Part shown: positions 27,251-34,479 of the stretch, piece by piece
How the letters are laid out: each line of letters opens with the position of its first letter
Position numbering within the stretch: position 1 is the first letter of the stretch
DNA from: JAVVUJ01 sp964461765
GTDB lineage: Bacteria; Bacillota; Clostridia; Peptostreptococcales; Anaerovoracaceae
DNA: 64,000 nt
Direction of reading: 5' to 3'
Assembly: GCA_964461765.1 (NCBI GenBank)
Contig: CAYWVS010000005.1
Location: 5,009-69,008, forward strand
The notes under the pieces: generated by a model
The model's input: the letters and a program-made list of their open reading frames with translations, nothing else
What the model was told of the DNA's origin: nothing
Database searches by the model: none
Program-made: the position numbers and the translations under genes

Positions 27251-28154
27251 ACTTTTGGAAAAATTCTTCACTGGACATATGTAAGGGTCTGAGATATCTC
27301 TTCATTTTATATAGGGATCTGGGATCACGAGTTACATAATTAATCCCTTTTTCGCAACCTAAGGTGGCGGAAAACCCCAATTCTTCTATGGCGGCCTCTG
27401 TATTTTTACTTAAAAAACCAAAGGGAAAAACAAAGGTGGTGGGGTAGGTACCGGTCATTTGCCAAATGCGTTCTTGCAGACCACCCACATCCTCGGCCAA
27501 AACCTTTTTATAATCCTCCAGACTTTCTCCCGGCTTTTGGGAAGCACCTTTACGCCCCTTGTCACTGGTGTGCATGTTGTAGGTGTGATTCTGAATTTCT
27601 ATGAGACCGGATCCAATCATTTCATTAATCTGATCCCAAGTAACGTGAGTGTAAGCAGGGTTGTTCTCGTCAATCAAGCTAAATTTATCGGTCATTGCAC
27701 CGATGATGGAAATAACAGCTTTCATATTTCGTTCTTTTAGCAAAGGGTAAGCGTATTCATAATTGTTATAATAACCGTCGTCAAAGGTCAAAAGGATGGG
27801 CTTTTTAGGCAAGTCCCCTTTATTTTGCACGTAATCGATGAGGTCTTTCATTAGAATAGTGGTGTAGCCCTCTTTTGCCAAATAGTCCAAGTCTTTTCTA
27901 AAGGTTTGGGGATGAATGTAGTAGTTTGTCTGAAGCTTAGGATCTTTGATTAAACCGTGATACATGATGATGGGTAAAGGAACTCCGTCAGGAACAGGAT
28001 TCACGTTGGTTTTTTCCGATGGAGGTAAAAGAATAGTTTGCAGGATCGCCAATATGGTAAACGCAAAAAATACAAAAATAATCAGTGCAAGAAAATATAA
28101 GTTCCTTTTTTTATTTAATATTCTACTCAATTTATTTCTCCTTTTTACAAACAT
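27243..28154 (-). CDS. Membrane-anchored polysaccharide deacetylase
   Basis: 303 residues: membrane anchor at about 18-42, then a NodB-type domain with the metal motif TFDDG (D125, D126) and HTYNMH, a PgaB-like form of the metal-binding histidines, with VFPFGF and the ending RYLRPLHMS. These enzymes remove acetyl groups from cell-wall or exopolysaccharide N-acetylglucosamine outside the membrane. All metal ligands are present. It stands alone and overlaps the convergent adaptor gene by 8 bases. Confidence 0.88.
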   Translation of the reverse strand: MFVKRRNKLSRILNKKRNLYFLALIIFVFFAFTILAILQTILLPPSEKTNVNPVPDGVPLPIIMYHGLIKDPKLQTNYYIHPQTFRKDLDYLAKEGYTTILMKDLIDYVQNKGDLPKKPILLTFDDGYYNNYEYAYPLLKERNMKAVISIIGAMTDKFSLIDENNPAYTHVTWDQINEMIGSGLIEIQNHTYNMHTSDKGRKGASQKPGESLEDYKKVLAEDVGGLQERIWQMTGTYPTTFVFPFGFLSKNTEAAIEELGFSATLGCEKGINYVTRDPRSLYKMKRYLRPLHMSSEEFFQKFK

Positions 28155-28416
28155 GTATTTCAGAAATATTTTAGCTGACCCCGTTCCTTTGATCAGGAAA
28201 TTGATGGGATAACCTTATTACACTTTATGTGTTTTTGAGGGAAATATGAGTGAAATATTTTGTTGGGGTGGTTTTAAAGTTTTATTGACCCTTGATGAAT
28301 TTATGCCTAATTCTAATTTTGATGGAATACGGAAAATGAATGTCATTGATTGGCTTATACGTAAATGAAAAATATTAATACTTACTTACTTTTTGTTGAT
28401 AGCATACAAAAAGTCC
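28155..28416. other. Intergenic stretch with no gene seen
   Basis: AT-rich, no open frame with a ribosome binding site. Together with the promoter below it forms the 342-base gap before the ATPase remnant. Confidence 0.4.
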
Positions 28417-28445
28417 TTGCACTATTTGTAATTCTATATTATAAA
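28417..28445 (+). promoter_or_regulatory. Likely sigma-A promoter of the ATPase remnant
   Basis: TTGCAC (28417-28422), a 17-base spacer, TATAAA (28440-28445), about 50 bases before the ATG at 28497. Confidence 0.5.
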
Positions 28446-28496
28446 TTATGATATATTAACTCTGGCAAGTTAAGAGGGTAAAGGGGAGAGGTTACT

Positions 28497-28697
28497 ATGT
28501 ATAGAACTGCAATGGAACAGTTACATGTATGGAAGGCGAAAAAGAATAAAAAACCGCTGATTATTCGAGGTGCAAGGCAGGTAGGTAAGACATGGCTCAT
28601 GAGGGAGTTTGGTGGAACCCAATACGAAAAAACAGTATATGTCAGCTTTGACAACAATCGCCGCATGCAAGCAAATAATCATCTCATGTTCCTTTAG
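28497..28697 (+). pseudogene. Remnant of an AAA_14/DUF4143-type ATPase
   Basis: Only 66 codons remain. The N-terminus is that of the family: WKAKKNKKPLIIRGARQVGK with an intact P-loop (GARQVGKT) and VYVSFDNNRRMQ, after which homology stops and a stop codon follows within nine residues. Full members have about 400 or more residues. A ribosome binding site (GGGGAGAGG) and a promoter are still present. These orphan ATPases are often mobile or linked with defence; here the rest is deleted, and the sigma-54 activator gene begins 58 bases away on the other strand. Confidence 0.7.
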
Positions 28698-28754
28698 TTG
28701 TATTTTGAAAGACAATGAGGACAATATGGCAGTACCTGTCAGGAGGATTTAAAC

Positions 28755-30125
28755 TTAGAATTTACCTTTTATATATTTCTGAATCAAAGTATTTGCCTTT
28801 GTTTGAGGAATGGAAAGAAGCTCGGCAACTTTTCGGGAGGACTTGCCTTTTTCGTAGGCTTGACGGACTAAATAGGCTTCATAATCACTCATCTTATCTC
28901 TAAAAGAACGATATTCAGCTGAAGTATATCGTTCCTCGGAGTCGGTAATGCCAAAGATGGACTTTGGAATTTGCCCGATATCAAGTAACATGGTGTCTGA
29001 AGTGACCACCATTCTTTCTACAATGTGACGTAGCTCCCTTACGTTTCCATTCCACTCGTAATTTGCGAGAACCTCCATAGCTCTATCGGTGATTTGACGA
29101 GTAAGACCATATTTTTGAGAGGCTTCGTTTAAAAAGTGGTAAGTAAGTGCAGGGATATCTTCCGGTCGCCTCTTCAAAGGAGGAATATAGATTTCCGTAA
29201 CATTTAAGCGATAAAATAAATCTTCTCTAAAATGACCAGTGTTTACTAAATCTTGCAAATTTTTATTAGTAGCAGCTATGATTTTTACATCCACTTTAAT
29301 GGACTCTGTACCACCCACAGGAAAAAACTCTTTTTCTTGGCATACATGGAGAATTTTCGCTTGGGCTGAAAGGGAGAGCTCAGAGATTTCATCAAGCAAG
29401 ATGGAGCCCCCGTTTACTTTTTCTAAAAAACCGCTCTTTCCTTTGAGGGAAGCACCGGTAAAGGAGCCCGGAGCATAGCCAAAAAGTTCGGATTCCAATA
29501 ACTCAGAAGGTAAGCTGGCACAGTTCAAGGAAATGAAGGGTTTATGACATCTAGGACTCATGGCATGCATATGTTTGGCTAAAAGTGTTTTTCCTACACC
29601 TGTTTTCCCGGTAATAATGCAAGTTGCATCAATTGCACTGATTCGTTTTGCTAAAGCAAGAACATCTTCCATTGCTTTGCTTTTAAAGACCAAATCCCTC
29701 CGTTCATCAGGAAAGGGAGAAGGGGTTAATTCTCGGATGGTGTTATTATAAAAATCCATTTCGTTGATTTCATCTCGTACATTCATTACCACGTATTCTA
29801 TATTATCATTTTCATCAAGAATAGGTACGGCAATGCTAGTTACTTCTATACCATTAAATAGTTTTTGCCGAGCAACATACGTTTTCTTATCCTTATACAT
29901 GGAAGAAAGGAATGATAAATCCCACCACTTTTCCGCTTCAAAATCTTGAGAGGTCTTTCCGATCATGTCCTCCGGATTGCAACCATAATGTCTGGCGCAA
30001 GCTTTATTTACATAAATCAACTTATAATTGTTATCTACCAAATATATTTCATCGTACATATTATCGATAATATTAAAAAAAGTAGGAAAATCCATTCCAT
30101 AAATAGTGTTGAAATTTTTTTTCAT
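28755..30125 (-). CDS. PAS-containing sigma-54-dependent activator
   Basis: 456 residues: PAS domain (about 10-125; YEIYLVDNNYKLIYVNKAC), AAA+ domain (about 145-385) with Walker A TGKTGVGKTLL, the sigma-54 contact loop GSFTGA in place of the more common GAFTGA, Walker B LLDEISELS, and a C-terminal Fis-type helix-turn-helix (about 415-455; SSRKVAELLSIPQTKANTLI). It reads away from the BKACE operon. The gap between them contains palindromes and a GG-N10-GC promoter, so it very likely switches that operon on in response to a small molecule sensed by PAS. Confidence 0.92.
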   Translation of the reverse strand: MKKNFNTIYGMDFPTFFNIIDNMYDEIYLVDNNYKLIYVNKACARHYGCNPEDMIGKTSQDFEAEKWWDLSFLSSMYKDKKTYVARQKLFNGIEVTSIAVPILDENDNIEYVVMNVRDEINEMDFYNNTIRELTPSPFPDERRDLVFKSKAMEDVLALAKRISAIDATCIITGKTGVGKTLLAKHMHAMSPRCHKPFISLNCASLPSELLESELFGYAPGSFTGASLKGKSGFLEKVNGGSILLDEISELSLSAQAKILHVCQEKEFFPVGGTESIKVDVKIIAATNKNLQDLVNTGHFREDLFYRLNVTEIYIPPLKRRPEDIPALTYHFLNEASQKYGLTRQITDRAMEVLANYEWNGNVRELRHIVERMVVTSDTMLLDIGQIPKSIFGITDSEERYTSAEYRSFRDKMSDYEAYLVRQAYEKGKSSRKVAELLSIPQTKANTLIQKYIKGKF

Positions 30126-30300
30126 GAAAGCAGCCTCCTATCTTTTAAAGAGCACATTGTTGTCACTTACAATTAAAACGATAAAATTACTTAAAAATAT
30201 TAAAGTAATTTTATCATATCTTTTTAAATGAATATATAAATCATGAGCAAATTTATGTATAAAACTTAAAAAAATGAGTGAAAATTCAAAAATCTTATTC

Positions 30301-30330
30301 TGATATTGAGGGAAAAGTCACTCAATATCA
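30301..30330 (+). promoter_or_regulatory. Palindromic activator site upstream of the BKACE operon
   Basis: TGATATTGAG and CTCAATATCA form a perfect 10-bp inverted repeat with a 10-base centre, about 110 bases upstream of the sigma-54 promoter. This distance is normal for sigma-54 enhancer sites. Confidence 0.6.
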
Positions 30331-30385
30331 AGTTTTTATTTTTGAATTTATTTTAAAATAAACTTAATTTCAAATAAAAAATCCT

Positions 30386-30397
30386 TTTGATATCAAA
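30386..30397 (+). promoter_or_regulatory. Second palindrome, possible activator site
   Basis: TTTGATATCAAA is a perfect 12-base palindrome sharing the TTGATAT core with the upstream site, about 45 bases before the -24 box. Confidence 0.45.
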
Positions 30398-30438
30398 TAA
30401 TCAAACTAAAAAAAGATAATTTGCGGAATAATTATAAA

Positions 30439-30457
30439 ATTGGTTTGAAATTTGCAA
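30439..30457 (+). promoter_or_regulatory. Sigma-54 promoter of the BKACE/dehydrogenase/BCCT operon
   Basis: TTGG (GG at 30442-30443) and TTTGCA (GC at 30454-30455) are exactly 10 bases apart, the invariant -24/-12 spacing. The -24 element lacks the preferred CAC after TGG. It is the only such pair I found in this gap. Confidence 0.7.
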
Positions 30458-30570
30458 CTATTGATTTACCAAGTAGAAGGTGAGTGAAGCAAATTAAATA
30501 AAAGTGAAAAATCATCCAGTTTAATCGGCAACACTTCATACTGAATGAAATAAGGAGGTACAAACAAATT

Positions 30571-31479
30571 ATGAATTTAAAAAAGAAGGTAGTATTGACC
30601 TGTGCGCTCACAGGGTCGGGAGACTCACATTTAAAACATCCTAACATACCTAAGTCACCTGAAGAAATTGCGGCAGCGGCAGTAGAAGCCACAAAAGCGG
30701 GAGCATCTATCATCCACATGCATGTGAGAGACCCTAAAACCGGCACGCCTTGTAGAGAGCTAAAGTATTATGAGGAAACGGTTCGTCTAATTAGAGAATC
30801 AGATGTTGACGTTTGTATCAATATCACCACGGGAATGGGAGGAGATTGGACACCGCATCCTGAAAACCCTGCTATGCCCGGACCCGGAACAGATATGATA
30901 CCGCCCAAGGAAAGAATGGAGCATATTCTAAAATGCAGACCTGAAATCTGTACTTTGGATTGTGGAACCATCAACTGGGGACAGAACTTGCTCTATATTG
31001 CAACCTATAATCAGTTGAGGGAATCTGCGGAGCTCATAAAAGGCTCTGGGGTTACGCCGGAAGTGGAAGCATTTGATTTTGGGTTCGTATGGCAAGCCAA
31101 GGATTTGATCAAAGAAGGGTTATTACCTGATAATACCCTTTTCCAACTCTGCATGGGCATTCCTTACGGTACTGAGATTACACCCCTTTCCTTTTGTGCA
31201 ATGAAGGATTTAGTGCCTAACGGATATGAGTGGGGTGCTTTTGGTATCGGAAGAGATGAATTTCCTATGGTGGCTTTGACGTATCTCATGGGTGGAAACG
31301 TGAGAGTAGGATTAGAGGACAACATATATATTGCTAAAGGTGAATTCGCTTCCAATGGGCAATTAGTGGAAAAGGCAGTGAGTATTGTCAATTCCTTGGG
31401 GGGAGAGATTATGACACCGCAAGAAGCAAGAGATTCTTTAAAATTGGTAAAACAACCTATGAAAGGGAAATCTGTATGA
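30571..31479 (+). CDS. BKACE-family beta-keto acid cleavage enzyme
   Basis: 302 residues, the usual size. It has the family start VVLTCALTGSGDS, the zinc motif HMHVRD (H49, H51), TTGMGGDWTPHP, GTINWGQN and AFGIGRDEFPM. BKACE enzymes combine a beta-keto acid with acetyl-CoA to give acetoacetate and a shorter acyl-CoA. Known substrates include 3-keto-5-aminohexanoate and 3-dehydrocarnitine. Here the neighbours are a PanE-family dehydrogenase and a CaiT-like transporter, which favours a quaternary-amine substrate such as dehydrocarnitine (inference). AGGAGG lies before the ATG. It overlaps the next gene by 4 bases. Confidence 0.92.
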   Translation: MNLKKKVVLTCALTGSGDSHLKHPNIPKSPEEIAAAAVEATKAGASIIHMHVRDPKTGTPCRELKYYEETVRLIRESDVDVCINITTGMGGDWTPHPENPAMPGPGTDMIPPKERMEHILKCRPEICTLDCGTINWGQNLLYIATYNQLRESAELIKGSGVTPEVEAFDFGFVWQAKDLIKEGLLPDNTLFQLCMGIPYGTEITPLSFCAMKDLVPNGYEWGAFGIGRDEFPMVALTYLMGGNVRVGLEDNIYIAKGEFASNGQLVEKAVSIVNSLGGEIMTPQEARDSLKLVKQPMKGKSV

Positions 31480-32498
31480 GAATCGTATTATTAGGTGCAG
31501 GAGCTATGGGAACCATAATCGGAGCATTGCTTACAGAAGGCGGTTATGATGTGGAACTTGTAGACAATTACAAGGAGCATGTGATGGCACTCCGTGCAAA
31601 GGGAGCAAAAATTATAGGGGGAATAGAAAAAACCATACCGGTCAAAGCTATTTTCCCCAATGAAGTTAGCGGTACATACGACTTAGTGATATCTCTCACA
31701 AAACATGATGCCATCGAGGAATCCTTAAAAGAAATAAAGCCATTTACCCATGAAAGCACTGTGATTTTAACGTTACAAAACGGAATGCCAGAAGAAAAAT
31801 CAAAAAAAATATTTCCCGAAAAAAATCTTATGGGGGGAGGCATGGAATTCAGTGGTACTTTCATAGAGCCTGGGGTTTCTAAATTGGCTTCGGCAGCATC
31901 CACTTTAGGGATTTCTTTTGGCAGTTATCTAGGACCGATTACAGAGAAGGTAATAGAAGTTAAAGAAGTGTTGAAAAGTGCAGGAAGCGTGGAAGTGACG
32001 GATAATTTAAGAGGTGTTCGTTGGACGAAGCTGACGGATAATTCATGCTTCAGTGGATTACAGACAGCCTTAGGATGTACAGTGGGGGATATCTTGGACG
32101 ATGATTTTGCTATGGATTGCATTGCATATAATGGTATGGAGTGTGCAAAAATCATTCAATCCTTAGGGATAACTCCCGTAGAAGCTTTTGCGTTGCTTCC
32201 TACTCCGGAGAGGGTATGCTTTAATTCAAAAGAAGAACGTGAAAAAGTAAAAGCTTATTGGAAGGAAGTCTATACACCTTACAGGGCGCAGATAGCCAGC
32301 ATGTTGCAAGATATTCGCAAAGGGAAAAAATGTGAAATCAACAATATAAACGGTGAAACCGTAAGAATTGCAAAACAAGTAGGTGTTGCCACACCCTTTA
32401 ATGAGAAAATCGTTGAATTAGTGACTAAGTTACAAAATAATGAACTTTCACTGGAAAACGCTTGGAACAATTTAAAAGAATTCAAAAAATTGATGTAA
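31476..32498 (+). CDS. PanE/ApbA-family dehydrogenase
   Basis: 340 residues: N-terminal Rossmann domain with GAGAMGTIIGALL (about 7-20), a linker with LTLQNGMPEE, and the PanE C-terminal helical domain. The catalytic region reads WTKLTDNSCFSGLQTALG, differing from true ketopantoate reductases (compare WDKLMVNVGINALTGITKL in the gene at 48481), so pantoate is probably not the substrate. Between a BKACE enzyme and a BCCT transporter it most simply oxidises a beta-hydroxy acid to the beta-keto acid used by BKACE. Translationally coupled to the BKACE gene (ATGA overlap). Confidence 0.85.
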   Translation: MRIVLLGAGAMGTIIGALLTEGGYDVELVDNYKEHVMALRAKGAKIIGGIEKTIPVKAIFPNEVSGTYDLVISLTKHDAIEESLKEIKPFTHESTVILTLQNGMPEEKSKKIFPEKNLMGGGMEFSGTFIEPGVSKLASAASTLGISFGSYLGPITEKVIEVKEVLKSAGSVEVTDNLRGVRWTKLTDNSCFSGLQTALGCTVGDILDDDFAMDCIAYNGMECAKIIQSLGITPVEAFALLPTPERVCFNSKEEREKVKAYWKEVYTPYRAQIASMLQDIRKGKKCEINNINGETVRIAKQVGVATPFNEKIVELVTKLQNNELSLENAWNNLKEFKKLM

Positions 32499-32527
32499 TA
32501 TAAAAGGATGTAGAAAGGAGAATTGTC

Positions 32528-34066
32528 ATGAATGACAGAAAAGGAAAACTGGATAAACCGTTATTTTTCTTATCTTTTGTAGTTTTGGCTGTGATCAGTA
32601 TCCCTACGATCATATTTCCTGATCAAGCAATGAACATTGTAAATACAATTAATACATTTATCTGTTATAACTTAGGGAATTATTATGTTTGGTTTGCTTT
32701 TGCAACAGTTATTTTTTGTCTTTATATTTGCTTTAGTAAATATGGTAAGATCAAACTAGGGGATCCCGATACAAAGCCGGATTTCAGTTTGTTTTCTTGG
32801 GGTGCTATGTTATTTTGCGGGGGAATCGGAGGCACGGTCATCTACTGGGGTTCTATCGAGTGGGTTTATTACTTTATCGATCCCCCAAAATATGTGGAGG
32901 CAGGATCTTACGAGGCATTTGAGTATGCAGCTGCATTAGGGCCTTATCACTGGGGATTTATCACATGGACCATTTACATCACTTGCGGTGTAGCCTGTGC
33001 ATATTTACTCTACATAAGAAAAAGCAAAGTATTCCGTATTAGTGAAGCTTGCAGAGGAGCTTTAGGAGATAAAGTTGATGGGGTATTAGGAAAAGCCATC
33101 GACATAGGATTTATGTTTGGTTTGATCGGGGCAGCCGCCACAGCTTTTGGGTTGCAAACTCCATTTATTGCAGCATTAATCAATAGGCTCACAGGGATTC
33201 CCGATACTACAGTCCTTCGCCTTTGCGTATTATTGGGTGTAGCTACTATTTTTGGAATTACTTCCTATTTAGGTGTATCCAAGGGTATGAAACGTATTTC
33301 CGACGGAAACGTGGCATTGACCATTTGCATGCTCATCTTTATTGCTTTTGCAGGAAATGTAGTATTTACTTTAAATATGGCAACCACATCTGTGGGAATC
33401 ATTGCAGAAAACTTTATTTCACTCTCCAGCTGGATGGATCCATTCGAAGTTACAGATGGTTTTCCTGCATGGTGGACAGTGTTTTATTGGGCTTGGGCTG
33501 TTATGTACGCACCATTCTACGGTTTGTTTTTCGCAAAGATTTCAAAAGGCAGAACCATGGGACAGATGATTGCGGGGACTGTTTGTTTTGGAACTTTAGG
33601 ATGCTTCACAGTATTCGAAGTTTTAGGTGGATATGGAATGTATCAGCAATTCAACGGTGGAGTAGATGTGGTGACATCTCTGTCAGAAAACGGAGCACCA
33701 AATACGATTATTAACATACTTTCTACCTTGCCCGGAGGAACTGTGGTCCTTGGAATCATATTGGTCATCATCGTTCTATTTTCAGCCACCACTTATGATG
33801 CCACCTCGGGAGTATTGGCAGGTGTATCACAGTATGAACTGGATGAAAACGGGGAATCAAAACCTTGGTTAAGATTGTTATGGGCATTTTTATTGGTGGT
33901 TTTACCCATGGGCTTTATCATCAGTGGAAGCCCTCTAAAACCCTTACAAACAATCGTAATCATCTTTGCATTACCACTTACCTTTATAATGATTATTACA
34001 GTAGTATCCTTCTTTAAAATGGTAAAAAAAGATGTGGAGGAAGGCAAATTCCAGTTGCCTAAATAA
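32528..34066 (+). CDS. BCCT-family transporter, CaiT-like
   Basis: 512 residues with about twelve membrane segments. The glycine-rich motif reads FCGGIGGTVIYWGSIEWVYY, closer to CaiT than to BetP. The residues I recall as the carnitine site of E. coli CaiT fall at the same numbers: Tyr114, Trp142, Trp316, Trp323 and Tyr327 are present, but Trp324 is Ala and Met331 is Tyr. BCCT proteins carry betaine, carnitine or choline. Conservation of most of the aromatic cage suggests a quaternary amine, with some change of specificity. It closes the sigma-54 operon, and a terminator follows. Confidence 0.9.
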   Translation: MNDRKGKLDKPLFFLSFVVLAVISIPTIIFPDQAMNIVNTINTFICYNLGNYYVWFAFATVIFCLYICFSKYGKIKLGDPDTKPDFSLFSWGAMLFCGGIGGTVIYWGSIEWVYYFIDPPKYVEAGSYEAFEYAAALGPYHWGFITWTIYITCGVACAYLLYIRKSKVFRISEACRGALGDKVDGVLGKAIDIGFMFGLIGAAATAFGLQTPFIAALINRLTGIPDTTVLRLCVLLGVATIFGITSYLGVSKGMKRISDGNVALTICMLIFIAFAGNVVFTLNMATTSVGIIAENFISLSSWMDPFEVTDGFPAWWTVFYWAWAVMYAPFYGLFFAKISKGRTMGQMIAGTVCFGTLGCFTVFEVLGGYGMYQQFNGGVDVVTSLSENGAPNTIINILSTLPGGTVVLGIILVIIVLFSATTYDATSGVLAGVSQYELDENGESKPWLRLLWAFLLVVLPMGFIISGSPLKPLQTIVIIFALPLTFIMIITVVSFFKMVKKDVEEGKFQLPK

Positions 34067-34087
34067 TAAGTAAAAATATATTTAATG

Positions 34088-34115
34088 GAGGCTATTCTAC
34101 GGAATAGTCTCTTTT
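34088..34115 (+). terminator. Terminator after the BCCT gene
   Basis: GAGGCTATTC (34088-34097) pairs with GAATAGTCTC (34102-34111), with one G-T pair and a 4-base loop, followed by TTTT. Confidence 0.75.
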
Positions 34116-34195
34116 AAAATGAAATATTATTATTAAAGGCGGTAGCTCGGCAATTAGAATTAGCTCAAAAAATTTATTTGGGTAAGTGAACAAGT

Positions 34196-34220
34196 GGGCA
34201 TCATTTTGGGGCATCATTTT
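34196..34220. repeat. 12-base direct repeat
   Basis: GGGCATCATTTT occurs twice, one base apart, in the 413-base gap before the helicase gene. The rest of that gap is AT-rich with a lone TTGACA at 34245-34250 lacking a convincing -10 box. Confidence 0.5.
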
Positions 34221-34479
34221 ATACAAGTTAAACGAAAAAGGTAATTGACAATGGAATATAATGTACGTTAAAATGCACATAAGTTAAAAAAAAGAGTAAT
34301 AAAAAATGATTATAAATACTACGAATAGAAGAAATCTTTTTACCAAGTTTACGAAGAATACAAAATTGTTAAAATAGTTGCAATGTGGGCGCATTAGGAA
34401 TATTAAATTCATTTGTTCTAAATTTAATCATAAATACAAAAATCATTCACTTTTGTATAGTGGAAGAGATAGGGGAATT

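Noticed and set aside
28698..28754. Continuation of the ATPase remnant in another frame
   Set aside because: A short open stretch exists, but no family motif could be recognised, so a simple frameshift is not supported.
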